Of a stretch of DNA of 64,000 bases, positions 45,917-56,096 are shown in pieces. Under the pieces are notes generated by a model. That model was not told where the DNA came from. It saw only the letters and a list, made by a program, of their open reading frames with translations, and did not search any database. The position numbers were made by a program, and so were the translations under genes. Position 1 is the stretch's first letter. Every line of letters begins with the position of its first letter. Location of the stretch: NCBI RefSeq assembly GCF_943193175.1, contig NZ_CALPDF010000021.1, forward strand, positions 1 to 64,000. Reading direction: 5' to 3'. This stretch comes from Neobacillus muris. GTDB lineage: Bacteria > Bacillota > Bacilli > Bacillales > Cytobacillaceae.

Positions 45917-46762
45917 TGCCAATCCATTATACCAGCTGATGCCCAATGTATTTTCTCCTGCGTGCACGCCAATAACTGCACCAAGCGGGCAGCGGACTAT
46001 TTTTAACTGAGGATATCCCTTCTTAAGTTCCCGCCGCCATTCCTCGGCATGATTCTCCTGCGAACCATATAGAATATACACTTCTTTGATAGGATTTTTT
46101 TCATAGGCCAGATGGAAATAATCAAGAATTTTTTCCTTTGCCTTTTTCTCGCTCCTCACCTTTTCCTTGATAAATAAAGCGCCATTGTCAAATGAGATGA
46201 TCGGCTTTACATTCAGCAGGCTTCCGAGGAAAAATTGCAGCCCTGACATTCTTCCGCCGCGGTGAAGCTGCTCCAAACTTCCGACAAGAACATAAGTTTC
46301 ACCTGTATCTCTAATGTTTTCAAGTTTTTCGATGACGTTCTCCAATGATTCTCCTGCCTCTATCCACTGCATTCCGCATTTTAATAATGCAGACATCGGA
46401 TAGGTAAGGATATGGGAATCGAATGTCGTTACAGGGATATCCACAAGCTTTGCTGCCTGTTCACTTGAGGAAACAGTTCCGCTTAATTTGCTTGAAAGAA
46501 GCACTGCCACAACTTGATCATAATCCTTTGCTAACTGATTATATAATGTTTGAAATGCTCCTACAGACGGCTGTGAGGTTTTTGGAGGCGTTTTCAAAAA
46601 CTTTAGTCTTTCGAATAATTGAGCTGGTGTTAAATCAACCCCGTCCGTATATTCTTCACCATCTAGTGAAATCGTTAATGGGACAGTATATATATCAGGA
46701 TGATATTGTAACTCTTCATCTAAAAATACAGTGCTGTCGGTTACCCATGCCGTTCTTGCCAA
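45914..46762 (-). CDS. DegV family fatty-acid-binding protein
   Basis: About 282 residues. AWVTDSTVFL at the start, TSQPSVGAF, LSSKLSGTVSSSEQAA and HRGGRMSGLQFFLGSLLNVKPIISFDNG are DegV signatures (the Ser/Thr and Arg residues that bind the fatty-acid carboxylate). Such proteins feed fatty acids to FakA-type kinases. A TTG at 46762 is better spaced from AGGGGAG than the ATG at 46768. Confidence 0.9.
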   Translation of the reverse strand: MARTAWVTDSTVFLDEELQYHPDIYTVPLTISLDGEEYTDGVDLTPAQLFERLKFLKTPPKTSQPSVGAFQTLYNQLAKDYDQVVAVLLSSKLSGTVSSSEQAAKLVDIPVTTFDSHILTYPMSALLKCGMQWIEAGESLENVIEKLENIRDTGETYVLVGSLEQLHRGGRMSGLQFFLGSLLNVKPIISFDNGALFIKEKVRSEKKAKEKILDYFHLAYEKNPIKEVYILYGSQENHAEEWRRELKKGYPQLKIVRCPLGAVIGVHAGENTLGISWYNGLA

Positions 46763-46875
46763 GGACATCTCCCCTTATTTTGAAAATTTCGTTCCAATTA
46801 GCACATGGTCATAATATCTAGTTATAAATATGTTACATCGTATTCTGAGTATTGTAAATATATGTTTTTAAAAAA

Positions 46876-46906
46876 AGGATAACTCCTTATATACGGAGTC
46901 ACCCTT
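46876..46906 (-). terminator. Terminator downstream of the 46914 gene
   Basis: On the minus strand GACTCC-N8-GGAGTT, extended by further pairs, is followed by CCTTTTTTTAAA. Confidence 0.7.
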
Positions 46907-46913
46907 TCCATTT

Positions 46914-47453
46914 TTAGTGCGTATTGAAAATTAAATCGTCTAATTTCTGTATCGTTGTCCGCATTATTCCTGTCATTTCCACCAAATCTTCTAACTGATC
47001 CTCACTGACTAGTCTCAGGAAATCAATCGTTACCACATTTTTTATTATATCGGATCGAAGCAATGGATTATATTCGGCAGATTGGGAAATTTTCCTCGTG
47101 TTCCCCCATGTTTCAGTAAGCAATCTTTCAATTTTTTCAAACAGGTCCAGATCATTTTTATGATTGAGGAAGTATTTCAGCTTTACATAACATCCTGTTA
47201 ATGGCTCTGATTGGATACCCGGAAGCAGTTCTGCGGCCAAATTTTCCAAAGTGGATTCCAGTTCCATCTTTGCGGTTATTTTGGCTTGGCTCGCCCCGGG
47301 CAATTGAAAGCTGATGGTAAACAAGCGGGACATTTTTGCTATATTTATCCAATCGTTACGGTCCGTAATCAGCACTTCGCCACTTAAATCCATATCATAA
47401 AAGGCGCCTTCGATGACAACTTTCATATTATCAAATGCCGTTGGATCAAACAT
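46914..47453 (-). CDS. Conserved hypothetical protein
   Basis: A 179-residue soluble protein (MFDPTAFDNMKVVIEGAFYDMDLSGEVLITDRNDWINIAKMSRLFTISFQL...). The first 90 residues suggest beta-strands; the rest is mostly helical, ending in LEDLVEMTGIMRTTIQKLDDLIFNTH. It has an AAAGGAG ribosome binding site and lies 18 bp after fhs, so it may be co-transcribed with it. I do not recognise the family. Confidence 0.65.
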   Translation of the reverse strand: MFDPTAFDNMKVVIEGAFYDMDLSGEVLITDRNDWINIAKMSRLFTISFQLPGASQAKITAKMELESTLENLAAELLPGIQSEPLTGCYVKLKYFLNHKNDLDLFEKIERLLTETWGNTRKISQSAEYNPLLRSDIIKNVVTIDFLRLVSEDQLEDLVEMTGIMRTTIQKLDDLIFNTH

Positions 47454-47470
47454 TCGCTTTCATTCTCCTT

Positions 47471-49159
47471 TTAAAACAGTCCAACCGCATTGCCGGCTTC
47501 ATCAACATCCATATTTAAAGCTGCAGGCTTTTTAGGGAGACCTGGCATAGTCATGACATCACCGGTTAAAGCAACGATAAATCCCGCACCGATAGATGGC
47601 TTAAATTCCCTTACCGTCACTGTAAAATCAGCTGGTCTGCCTAATTTAACAGGATTATCTGATAAAGAGTATTGCGTTTTCGCCATGCAGACAGGTAGAT
47701 TGGACCAGCCATTTTTTTCAAAAACGTCTATTTGTCTTTTGGCAGCTGGCGAAAACTCCACTTCCTTTCCCCCATAAACTTTTTGAACAACCGTTCTGAC
47801 CTTTTGTTCAATTGAATCGGACAGTTCATACAAGGGATGGAAATGATTTTCTTCTCCAGACAATACCTCTAAAAGTTTTTCAGCTAGTACGATTCCCCCT
47901 TCGCCGCCTTTTTCCCAAACCTCCGTCAATGCCGCAGGGACATTTTCTCGGCTGCATAAATCCATTAATGTTTGAATCTCAGCATCCGTATCTGAAACAA
48001 ATTTATTAATGGCAACCACCACTGGAAGTCCAAAGTTCTTGATCGTTTCAATATGTTTTTGCAGGTTGGCAAAACCATTTTCCAATGCGGATGCATTTTC
48101 TCTGGCGAGTTCGCTTTTTGGAACGCCTCCATGCATTTTTAAGGCACGGATAGTGGCGACAATCACAACTGCTTCTGGTTTAATGCCTGCCATTCTTGCT
48201 TTAATATGTAAAAACTTCTCTGCTCCTAAATCCGCTCCAAAACCCGCTTCGGTTATCACATAATCTGCCAGCTTGGAGGCTGCCCGTGTGGCAATTACAC
48301 TATTGCAGCCATGGGCGATATTGGCAAATGGCCCGCCATGTACAAGTGCAGGTGTATGTTCGATGGTTTGAACAAGATTTGGCTTAATCGCATCCTTCAG
48401 CAATAACGTTAAAGCACCCTCAACACCTAAGTCCCCTACCGTTACCGGCTCTTTATGATTATTATAGGCAATGACTATTCTTGATAACCGAGCTTTCAAA
48501 TCGTTAAGGCCGGATGCCAGGCATAACACAGCCATAATTTCCGAAGCTACCGTGATATCGAACCCATCTTCTCTGGGGACTCCTTGCATTGGACCGCCAA
48601 GCCCAATCACTACCTTTCTTAGAGCACGGTCGTTCAAATCTACCGCGCGTTTCCAAACAATCCGCCTAGGGTCAATATTCAGTTCGTTTCCTTGGTGAAG
48701 ATGGTTGTCAAGAAACGCAGCTAGAGCATTGTTAGCAGTCGTTATGGCGTGAAAATCACCAGTAAAATGCAAATTGATGTCTTCCATTGGGAGAACCTGT
48801 GAGAAACCTCCGCCCGTTGCACCGCCTTTTATTCCCATGGTCGGTCCCAAAGATGGCTCCCTTATGGCAATCATGGCCTTTTTCCCAATTCGATTGAAAG
48901 CATCGCCCAATCCAACAGTTACAGTTGATTTCCCTTCTCCTGCAGGTGTTGGATTAATCGATGTGACCAGAATAATTTTTCCCGTATTATTCTTTTGCAT
49001 TTTGACTAATGCATCGTTCGATAGTTTCGCCTTGTACTTTCCAAAAAGTTCAAGGTCATCCTCTTCCAGGCCAATTTTTTCAGCAATTTTTTTAATTGGC
49101 AGCATTTTGGCTGCCTGGGCAATTTCAATATCTGTTCTGATTGTTGTATTCATAACCAA
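47471..49159 (-). CDS. fhs: Formate-tetrahydrofolate ligase
   Basis: A 562-residue enzyme that makes 10-formyl-tetrahydrofolate from formate, ATP and THF. The P-loop is [15 protein letters not shown], with [40 protein letters not shown] downstream and [14 protein letters not shown] near the end, all hallmarks of Fhs. The TTG at 49159 is well spaced from GAGGGA; an ATG at 49153 is the alternative. Confidence 0.94.
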   Translation of the reverse strand: MVMNTTIRTDIEIAQAAKMLPIKKIAEKIGLEEDDLELFGKYKAKLSNDALVKMQKNNTGKIILVTSINPTPAGEGKSTVTVGLGDAFNRIGKKAMIAIREPSLGPTMGIKGGATGGGFSQVLPMEDINLHFTGDFHAITTANNALAAFLDNHLHQGNELNIDPRRIVWKRAVDLNDRALRKVVIGLGGPMQGVPREDGFDITVASEIMAVLCLASGLNDLKARLSRIVIAYNNHKEPVTVGDLGVEGALTLLLKDAIKPNLVQTIEHTPALVHGGPFANIAHGCNSVIATRAASKLADYVITEAGFGADLGAEKFLHIKARMAGIKPEAVVIVATIRALKMHGGVPKSELARENASALENGFANLQKHIETIKNFGLPVVVAINKFVSDTDAEIQTLMDLCSRENVPAALTEVWEKGGEGGIVLAEKLLEVLSGEENHFHPLYELSDSIEQKVRTVVQKVYGGKEVEFSPAAKRQIDVFEKNGWSNLPVCMAKTQYSLSDNPVKLGRPADFTVTVREFKPSIGAGFIVALTGDVMTMPGLPKKPAALNMDVDEAGNAVGLF

Positions 49160-49358
49160 CGCTAGTCCCTCGCAATCCAGATTAGAATGAAACTCTCCTA
49201 ATATTGTATCAAATAATTTGTTTTATTCCGACATCTAATGATTATTCAAAATAGTGTCTTTCCTAAAATTCCAATAATGTATATAATTAAAACATTGAAT
49301 TTTTATAATATTCGAGGATTGTTGAATTATATTTTTTACTTACAAAGGGGATGATCGT

Positions 49359-50267
49359 TTGCCAATTAACATTCCAAAACGCTTGCCAGCACGGGAAATC
49401 CTGGAGCAGGAAAATATTTTTATTATGGATGATGAGCGAGCTGTCAGCCAGGATATCAGGCCGCTGAATATTTTAATTTTAAACTTAATGCCGGAAAAAG
49501 AGAAGGCAGAAACACAGTTACTAAGGCTGCTCGGGAACTCGCCCCTGCAGGTGAATGTCCAATTTTTAAAAACGATATCCTATGAATCCACTCATACGAG
49601 CAGGCAGCATCTTGATCAGTTTTATACCGATTTTACCCAAATCAAAAATCAAAAGTTTGACGGCATGATCATTACCGGTGCGCCTGTAGAGCTTATGGAT
49701 TTTGAACAGGTCAAGTATTGGTCAGAATTGACAGAAATCATGGAATGGACCAATACCAATGTAACGTCCACGCTGCATATATGCTGGGGTGCACAGGCTG
49801 CGCTTTATCATTATTATGGAATTGACAAGTTTGAATTGACCCGGAAATGCTCCGGCATTTATGCTCATCAGATTGTGGAGCAACATGACATCTTAATGCG
49901 CGGATTTGATGATCAGTTTTATGCACCGCATTCCCGCTACACTGACGTTCCGATCGAAGCCATCCAAAGTCATCCGCAGCTGAAGCTTTTGGCAGCCTCC
50001 AAGGAAGCCGGTGCCTTATTGATTGCATCGACTGATCGAAAGCATGTAATGATAACCGGCCATCTGGAATATGAGTCTGATTCATTGGCACAGGAGTATG
50101 AAAGAGATTTAAGCCGCGGATTAGAGATTCATATGCCGGAAAATTACTTTCCGGATAATGACCCCTCACAGCCGCCAATCAACCGCTGGCGGTCACATGG
50201 CCATTTATTTTTCTCTAACTGGCTCAATTACTATGTCTACCAAGAAACTCCTTTCTACTGGAGATAA
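49359..50267 (+). CDS. metA: Homoserine O-acetyltransferase (MetA type)
   Basis: A 302-residue MetA-family enzyme. The catalytic cysteine is in [12 protein letters not shown], the His and Glu in GHLEYE, and [13 protein letters not shown] closes the protein. Position 111 is glutamate (TGAPVE); in characterised MetA enzymes Glu111 goes with acetyl-CoA and Gly111 with succinyl-CoA, so acetyl transfer is predicted. The start is a TTG after AAAGGGGATGA. No S-box riboswitch is visible upstream. Confidence 0.92.
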   Translation: MPINIPKRLPAREILEQENIFIMDDERAVSQDIRPLNILILNLMPEKEKAETQLLRLLGNSPLQVNVQFLKTISYESTHTSRQHLDQFYTDFTQIKNQKFDGMIITGAPVELMDFEQVKYWSELTEIMEWTNTNVTSTLHICWGAQAALYHYYGIDKFELTRKCSGIYAHQIVEQHDILMRGFDDQFYAPHSRYTDVPIEAIQSHPQLKLLAASKEAGALLIASTDRKHVMITGHLEYESDSLAQEYERDLSRGLEIHMPENYFPDNDPSQPPINRWRSHGHLFFSNWLNYYVYQETPFYWR

Positions 50268-50275
50268 ACCGGATG

Positions 50276-50299
50276 ACCTGCCAAAATGGCAGGTTTTTT
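50276..50299 (+). terminator. Terminator of metA
   Basis: ACCTGCCA-aaa-TGGCAGGT is followed by TTTTT on the plus strand. Confidence 0.85.
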
Positions 50300-50357
50300 A
50301 TATTTTGGATGATTTTTGAAAAAATTGTAATACTTATATAGTAAAGGAGGGATTTTT

Positions 50358-50570
50358 TTGGAGTCTATTATTGGGGTGCATCGAAATCATTTTGGTGAGG
50401 TTATGAGTTTTGTTACCTCTAGCGGCAGGGTAATTTCCTATCAAAAAGCGTTGGTTGAGACAGATGCGGGCTTAATTGGAGGGATCCATAAACAAGAAGG
50501 CCCAAACGGGGATATCGTGTTACTTCCTGATGAGGCTGTAAATTTCGACCATTTGCCCAACCTATTTTAA
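50358..50570 (+). CDS. DUF3892 family small protein
   Basis: A 70-residue protein (IIGVHRNHFGEVMSFVTSSGRVISYQKALVETDAGLIGGIHKQEGPNGDIVLLPDEA...). The pattern of an N-terminal strand pair, SGRVISYQKAL and a final NFDHLPNLF fits the DUF3892 group. It starts at a TTG behind AAAGGAGGG. Function is unknown. Confidence 0.7.
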   Translation: MESIIGVHRNHFGEVMSFVTSSGRVISYQKALVETDAGLIGGIHKQEGPNGDIVLLPDEAVNFDHLPNLF

Positions 50571-50599
50571 AAGGCTGACTCCCCAGGAGCCAGCCTTTT
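50569..50599. terminator. Bidirectional terminator between the DUF3892 gene and mntR
   Basis: AAAGGCTG pairs with CAGCCTTT. An A run and a T run flank the stem, so both convergent genes can end here. Confidence 0.75.
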
Positions 50600-50604
50600 A
50601 TTGT

Positions 50605-51027
50605 TTACTCATTTTCATTTTGTTTTTGGATTTCTCTAAGTAGATCCAATCGTGAGGAATCCTCCTCGAAATATTGAACTAAATCTCCGATGCGGTCTAT
50701 AGAATCCCAGCTAAGATGATGTTCAATGCCTTCCACATCATGATAAATATTTTCATCCTTAACGCCAATAATTTTTAAAAATTGCTCCAATAGCTCATGC
50801 CTGAAAACAAGCCGCTTGCCAACCTTTTTCCCCTTGACGGTCAACACAAGTCCGCGATATTTTTCATATACCAAATATTCATCTTTATCAAGTTTTTGTA
50901 CCATCTTAGTCACTGAGGAGGGATGTACGGATAGCGCCTCCGCAATATCGGAAACCCGGGCATATCCTTTTTCTTCAATCAGAATATAAATTTGTTCAAT
51001 ATAATCTTCCATACTAGGTGTTGGCAT
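50605..51027 (-). CDS. mntR: Manganese-responsive regulator MntR (DtxR family)
   Basis: About 140 residues, close to the 142 of B. subtilis MntR. It has an N-terminal winged helix ([42 protein letters not shown]) and a metal-binding dimerisation domain ([29 protein letters not shown]) with the expected His and Glu ligands. It represses Mn2+ uptake genes. The start at 51027 (MPTPSMEDY) follows GGAGGG; the longer frame is not coding. Confidence 0.93.
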   Translation of the reverse strand: MPTPSMEDYIEQIYILIEEKGYARVSDIAEALSVHPSSVTKMVQKLDKDEYLVYEKYRGLVLTVKGKKVGKRLVFRHELLEQFLKIIGVKDENIYHDVEGIEHHLSWDSIDRIGDLVQYFEEDSSRLDLLREIQKQNENE

Positions 51028-51113
51028 CCCATACCCTCCAAAAAAAAGAATCATTAAAAGTTTACTATAGAAAAATAAGAGTGACAAGGCAGTTTATCAC
51101 ATTACTTGCACGA

Positions 51114-51803
51114 TCATAAATTGACGTTGGCCTGTTCAAATAGAAATTTTATTTTATGATCCTTTTCATCCAGTGTGAGTCTGGCATTAAAAGTGCGATC
51201 TTTACTGGAAAATCCTTCAATTAAATCGGTTTCGCCTTCTGAAAGGAGTAATTTTACGTTCTTTTGCGTAATCGTTTTTCCTAATATTTTCTTTGAAATG
51301 GTGAAGTTACAATGATTGCTTTTATAATTGGAACAGCCGTAAAAATCTCCCTTATCAATAATAGCGCCATCACATTTCTTACAGGCGCCCAATTTAGTGG
51401 GATTGCGCTTTTTGAACTTTGATTTTCCTGGAGAAAAACTGTTTGCGACCTCTTCTGAAAAAGTCCAGCTGTTAGCTTGATTCACGGCGGCCAAAATGAT
51501 ATGCTGGACCATTTTTTTGGTTTGCTCCATAAATTGGGCCGGAGAAGCATCTCCTTCTGAAATCTCTTTCAATTTTTGTTCCCACTTAGCCGTCATTTCA
51601 GGCGAGGCAAGTATTTCCTTCCCGATCGCCCCAATTAATATTTTTGCTTTTGCTGTTGCATAAACGAGATTTTTTTTAACCTCGATATAGGCGCGGTCTC
51701 TCAACATAGTTATTATGCCGGCACGCGTAGCCTCCGTCCCCAATCCTTCCGTCTTGGATAATATTTTTTCGAGTTCTTTATCGTCGATATGTTTTCCCGC
51801 CTT
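51114..51803 (-). pseudogene. topB: topB 3' fragment (DNA topoisomerase III), split by insertion
   Basis: This is the C-terminal part of topoisomerase III. Family sequence is readable from AGKHIDDKELEKILSKTEGLGTEATRAGIITMLRDRAYIEVKKNLVYATAKAKILI to the end, including the single zinc-ribbon-like ACKKCDGAIIDKGDFYGCSNYKSNHCNFTISKKILGKT. Family similarity stops at about 51800, and the frame runs into unrelated residues and a stop. The N-terminal two thirds, with the Toprim domain and active-site tyrosine, are absent from the window. An internal TTG could start a 209-residue product, but it could not be a working topoisomerase. Confidence 0.85.
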
Positions 51804-51815
51804 ATAGGTACACTC

Positions 51816-51876
51816 TTGGGTTATTAATTACCTAAACGTGAATAAATCAATGTTAAATCAATCCATTTTAACCCAA
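51816..51876. repeat. Inverted repeat at the left end of the element
   Basis: TTGGGTTA (51816-51823) is repeated inverted as TAACCCAA (51869-51876). The arms flank a further small inverted repeat, GTTAAA...TTTAAC. It lies within 20 bp of the topB junction and could be recombinase binding sites at the element end. Confidence 0.45.
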
Positions 51877-51943
51877 ATTTACCAACCTTGTGTTATAATA
51901 TGTAATATATAACTTATAAGTAACCTTACAAAAAGACCACTTT

Positions 51944-51979
51944 TACAACAACAACAATCGAACTTCTAATGTTGTTGTA
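51944..51979. promoter_or_regulatory. Inverted repeat before the first recombinase gene
   Basis: TACAACAAC (51944-51952) and GTTGTTGTA (51971-51979) are perfect inverted copies about 20 bp upstream of the first start codon. This may be an operator or a hairpin in the leader; T tracts are absent. Confidence 0.4.
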
Positions 51980-52001
51980 CTAAATTGGAGAGTGAAGTTT
52001 T

Positions 52002-53357
52002 TTGAAAAATTTTAATTACCTAACTAATTATGAATTTAAGCCCAAGGAACATCAAATCGAAGAATATGTTAATGGTGAGCTTATAAAACAAAAAGTTATA
52101 AGTATTGGCATCCATTTAAAAGATCTAGATATAACGATCCCTCATCCATTAACAAATTTCATCTGTACACAATATGAATATAACGGAGCAGAATTAAACA
52201 GTTCCAGAGCGCCTTCTTATACAATTTGCAGATTCTTAAATTATATAATAAAACAAATTGTTATTGAAGATGATGAATTTACCCCACTGCTATATGAGGG
52301 GCTAAGTGGTTTAACATTACTACACGGTAGCCGTTATATTACATATTTAACAACCAATCGTAAATTAAAAAGAAAAACTGTTCATTATTACGAAGGTTAT
52401 TTAAAAGATTTTTATTTGTTCTTAACAAAGCACTCTTTACTAAAGGAAAAATACGATTTTAGTCCATTTTTAGATGGCGAGAAGTGGACAGGATCACCCT
52501 TCAGAAATAGCGACTTAGGTACAAAATACCCTTCAAAAAAACATAATAACAATAAACCGATGAAATTGAAAAATTTCGGCCCAAATATGTATGAGTTAAT
52601 TGTTGATTTTCTTGAAGAAGCAAAAGAAATAGCCCCTGAAATTGCTTTTGCCCTTTGTTTACAATTTTTTGGCGGCCTCCGACGAGGTGAGGTTGTAAAC
52701 CTAACACGTGCAGAATTGAATGTTAAAGTCAGAAATTCATTATCAGTTAATATTCGAGATAACAGAGATAATCTTTTTAAAAGGCTGAAAAACACGAGTT
52801 CTGAGGGGGTAAAACGTCTTAATTATCTAGATGTTAGCATGGCAAAACAAATGATATTAGATAGTGATTTATTGTGGGATTATTATGAAGATCATATGAA
52901 GGATCTTCAAATAAAAATTAAAAACAACTTTATAAAGGATCCTAACATTCTCTTTTATGATTCAAATGGTAAGGCCATGTCCGGTAAAGTCTTAGAAAGA
53001 AGATTTAAAAAGGTAAAAAAAGCTTTTCTAAAGAAATTACAGAACACACCGGGAAGAGAGGATGATTATTTTATAGTAAAGGAATCCTTTTGGTCAACTC
53101 ATATTGGAAGAGGAATGTTTACCGAAATATTATTTGATATAGGTTTAAATATTGTGCAAGTAGCTATTGCTAGAGGTGATACAAGTCTTTCATCTGTGAT
53201 TGATTACGTTGACCAAAAAAATACGATTCTAAATATAAACGAACTAATAAATGAGTTATCCGAAACACCAATAAATAAATTCGGCACTATTGATGGTAAT
53301 CTCTATAATAATAATTGGATAAATGGGGTGTCTCAACGTGTCAGAAAATCTCGCTAG
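52002..53357 (+). CDS. Tyrosine recombinase-like protein 1 of the quartet
   Basis: A 451-residue protein with a SAM-like N-terminal DNA-binding region and a C-terminal catalytic domain. FFGGLRRGEVVNL (~223-235) holds the first arginine, SFWSTHIGRGMF the HxxR pair, and ARGDTSLSSVIDYVD the region around the nucleophilic tyrosine. The second conserved His/Trp is replaced by Asp (RGD instead of RGH). The TTG start has GGAGAGTGA upstream. The gene overlaps the next one, so the recombinases are made together. Comparable to Tn554 TnpA or GmtY in position only. Confidence 0.8.
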   Translation: MKNFNYLTNYEFKPKEHQIEEYVNGELIKQKVISIGIHLKDLDITIPHPLTNFICTQYEYNGAELNSSRAPSYTICRFLNYIIKQIVIEDDEFTPLLYEGLSGLTLLHGSRYITYLTTNRKLKRKTVHYYEGYLKDFYLFLTKHSLLKEKYDFSPFLDGEKWTGSPFRNSDLGTKYPSKKHNNNKPMKLKNFGPNMYELIVDFLEEAKEIAPEIAFALCLQFFGGLRRGEVVNLTRAELNVKVRNSLSVNIRDNRDNLFKRLKNTSSEGVKRLNYLDVSMAKQMILDSDLLWDYYEDHMKDLQIKIKNNFIKDPNILFYDSNGKAMSGKVLERRFKKVKKAFLKKLQNTPGREDDYFIVKESFWSTHIGRGMFTEILFDIGLNIVQVAIARGDTSLSSVIDYVDQKNTILNINELINELSETPINKFGTIDGNLYNNNWINGVSQRVRKSR

Positions 53358-56082
53358 TTTTACTCGAATATATAATGACCCTAAATTCCGACATATTAAA
53401 ACATCACCTAAAAAATTGAAAAATTTAGAAAAGGAAGGGCTTATAGAAACGAAAATTGACACTGATGGATTAAAAAAAGTTGTTGTTCCCTCATTAGAGG
53501 CTTATGTGAATAAAGAGAAACTTCTTTTGGAAAAATTTTATACAATTGGTCAGGCAGCACGCACTCTAATAAGCCATAAATATAAATATATAGGGGAGTT
53601 TAAATTAGAATCCTATAAAGCAAACATTATGAAAATGATTGAGGACGGTATATTAATATCTGAAATATTTCGTGGAATTATATATATTTCCAAAAAATCA
53701 GTTGAGGATTTTTTTTCCAACCATATTAGCCGCGAAGAAGCTCTAGAAAAATTTAATTCCGGTGAAGCCCCTTTTTGGAAGCTAATAAAAAGAAACAATA
53801 TAAAAGATTTAAGAATATCACACCATCATATTTTTTACCCAAGAAAACAAGTTGAAGCATTAATTGCTGAATATAACTATCGAGTTTTACAGGATGATGT
53901 TAATAACGGAACTCTCATTAAAGGAAAACAGTATAACCCAGATAACTTATATACGGCAACTAAGGCAAGGGAGATGTTAGGTTTAACAAAAGGCCAATGG
54001 AAAACACTTATTGAAGTTGAACAAATGATTCCCATTATCCTTGGCGGAATAAGATTCTATGAAAAATCCAAAATAGATGATTTAAAAAAGTTGCAAAATA
54101 AAATGAGAAATGAATTCTACACTACAGACGAAACACAGCAGATACTAAAACTTCAATTCAACCAAATTTCCCATTCACTACTTGTAAAAAACAGAATGAA
54201 AATGCCGACCCTTTTTCGTGGACTTGTACCTAATACTGGATATAGATACATTTATCCTAAGAAACTCGTAGAGCAAATAGCTGCTGAATATGAATTAAAG
54301 GAAACTGTATCTACCCTTACAGATAATGTTGAAGCTTTTGAGTATTTATTAAATCAATTAGGGCTACACTTTAGCTCTAAAAACAGATACTCTATCAAGC
54401 TATGGAAAGACTTTGTTTATAGAACACTAGGGAACTCCACTGAAAGTTCCGAAACTGTTCAATACACAATATTTAGATATGCAAATTGTACACAAATTTT
54501 GAATGAAGTATTAGAGGGAAATGAGATATATGAGTATACCTCGAATCAACTAAATTTAAAATTATTCAATGAGAATATTCCTGTTAAATATCAAAGAATT
54601 TTTTACGCATTCATAAATTCTATTTATAAGACATTAATGGAAAAAACACAGAAAAAGTTATTTAAGTTTGAAATGATTATCAATCCAAATAAATTTAGTG
54701 GAGTAAATCATAGAGATAAATCTATTTATGAATATGAAGAATACAAAAAGTTAATAACTTTTACTACCAATGTACAAATACACAAGATTAATGCTATTAA
54801 TGATGTTAAATATCAAATTTCTAATAATTTTAGCAAAAATAATAAAGAAAAAAAACAAAATTATCCGAAGGTATTTGACTATGATTCTGTATGGCTTTAT
54901 GTGTTGATCCATATTAATAATGCATGGCGGCACTCTGATGTAGTTCAATTCCCAAAATTAGATCTAAGTAAACTCTCTGCAAAAGACATAAGCCTAGAAT
55001 GGTTGTTACATAATGATATAGAAGCTGATGATGTTCGACGTATTATCACTCAAATTATGCAAAAAGATTTGAAAACTGAAAAGACAAACGCAACAAACCG
55101 ATTTTTTTGTTCAGATAAGTTAAAACTTTCATTAGCTACTGCAGCAGTAATCTGTGAATTAAGGCGTTCAGCCTTAACTCCAAACTACGATTATTTAATA
55201 AATTTTAGTACCAAAAGAAATGAACTACCTGATAGGGTGAGAAAACACTTTTTTAAAGGATTTTTAAAAAAGTTTAAATTCGAGAGTCTTAAAATGAATC
55301 GGACGTTACTATCCTTTATGTATTACTTGTTAGTAAAAAAAGGAAATTCAAGTGCTGCTCTTGAAGTTGCTCAACGCCTGCGTGCGCATTTGGATTTTGA
55401 AACTACCAATATCTATATTTATATACCTGAAAGTGAATTAAATGACTTAACCCACCAGTTATTTATGAGAGAGAATTTTGGCTATATTTCTGACTTGTTT
55501 GCTGACATACTATATGGAAAAACAGTCAACCGTAAGGAAAGAACCGAGGAAATTTTGCACCTAAAAAAGACTTTTGGTAATCCGTACAATATTGAAGCTA
55601 CCGCAGGATACTTAAATAATATCCTAGCCGAAAGAAAAAGTGTTTCACAAATGATATTAAGCATGGGCATAGATGAAGCAACAGAAACGATGTTTAAACT
55701 AGATGCACAATTGTTACCAAGTAAGGAAGATAATATCCAATGCTTGGTTGGTGTGGAGAATTGTATAAAAGATAAAATAAATTGTAAGAACTGTCAAATG
55801 TCAGTCCCTAATTTTTATGCTTTATCATCATTGGCCCAAAGTTTATCAGAGAGGGTTCAAAAACTTTCAAATATATATCATGATGAATTTGATGCAGAAA
55901 AAACAAAATTAGTAAATCTTTACAGCGTTGAGATAGACCAATGGAAAAGGGCCATTGAGGTTTTTGGTAAAGATGTGGTGTACCAGTTCGTAAGTGGCGG
56001 AAGTGATTTTCTGAAAAGTGAAATGCAAAAAATACCGTCTGACTTTGTTAATAAATACAGAACTTACATCCCCCAAAAATAA
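53338..56082 (+). CDS. Large recombinase-like protein 2 of the quartet
   Basis: About 914 residues. The N-terminal ~350 residues contain several MerR/excisionase-like units (TIGQAARTLISHKYKYIG, YTATKAREMLGLTKGQWKTLIEVEQM, YTTDETQQILKLQFNQISHSLLVKNRM). The C-terminal part has features of a diverged tyrosine recombinase: HINNAWRHSDVVQF (Arg), KMNRTLLSFMYYLL (Arg), AQRLRAHLDFETTNIYIYI (His and Tyr). A cysteine group, CLVGVENCIKDKINCKNCQMS, follows. The GTG at 53338 behind GGGGTG is favoured; the gene overlaps the first by 20 bp. Confidence 0.75.
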   Translation: MSENLASFTRIYNDPKFRHIKTSPKKLKNLEKEGLIETKIDTDGLKKVVVPSLEAYVNKEKLLLEKFYTIGQAARTLISHKYKYIGEFKLESYKANIMKMIEDGILISEIFRGIIYISKKSVEDFFSNHISREEALEKFNSGEAPFWKLIKRNNIKDLRISHHHIFYPRKQVEALIAEYNYRVLQDDVNNGTLIKGKQYNPDNLYTATKAREMLGLTKGQWKTLIEVEQMIPIILGGIRFYEKSKIDDLKKLQNKMRNEFYTTDETQQILKLQFNQISHSLLVKNRMKMPTLFRGLVPNTGYRYIYPKKLVEQIAAEYELKETVSTLTDNVEAFEYLLNQLGLHFSSKNRYSIKLWKDFVYRTLGNSTESSETVQYTIFRYANCTQILNEVLEGNEIYEYTSNQLNLKLFNENIPVKYQRIFYAFINSIYKTLMEKTQKKLFKFEMIINPNKFSGVNHRDKSIYEYEEYKKLITFTTNVQIHKINAINDVKYQISNNFSKNNKEKKQNYPKVFDYDSVWLYVLIHINNAWRHSDVVQFPKLDLSKLSAKDISLEWLLHNDIEADDVRRIITQIMQKDLKTEKTNATNRFFCSDKLKLSLATAAVICELRRSALTPNYDYLINFSTKRNELPDRVRKHFFKGFLKKFKFESLKMNRTLLSFMYYLLVKKGNSSAALEVAQRLRAHLDFETTNIYIYIPESELNDLTHQLFMRENFGYISDLFADILYGKTVNRKERTEEILHLKKTFGNPYNIEATAGYLNNILAERKSVSQMILSMGIDEATETMFKLDAQLLPSKEDNIQCLVGVENCIKDKINCKNCQMSVPNFYALSSLAQSLSERVQKLSNIYHDEFDAEKTKLVNLYSVEIDQWKRAIEVFGKDVVYQFVSGGSDFLKSEMQKIPSDFVNKYRTYIPQK

Positions 56083-56096
56083 AGGAAGTGGAAACT

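Noticed and set aside
49160..49358. Possible S-box riboswitch before metA
   Set aside because: The conserved S-box core and its stems are not present in the 200-bp leader, only AT-rich sequence.
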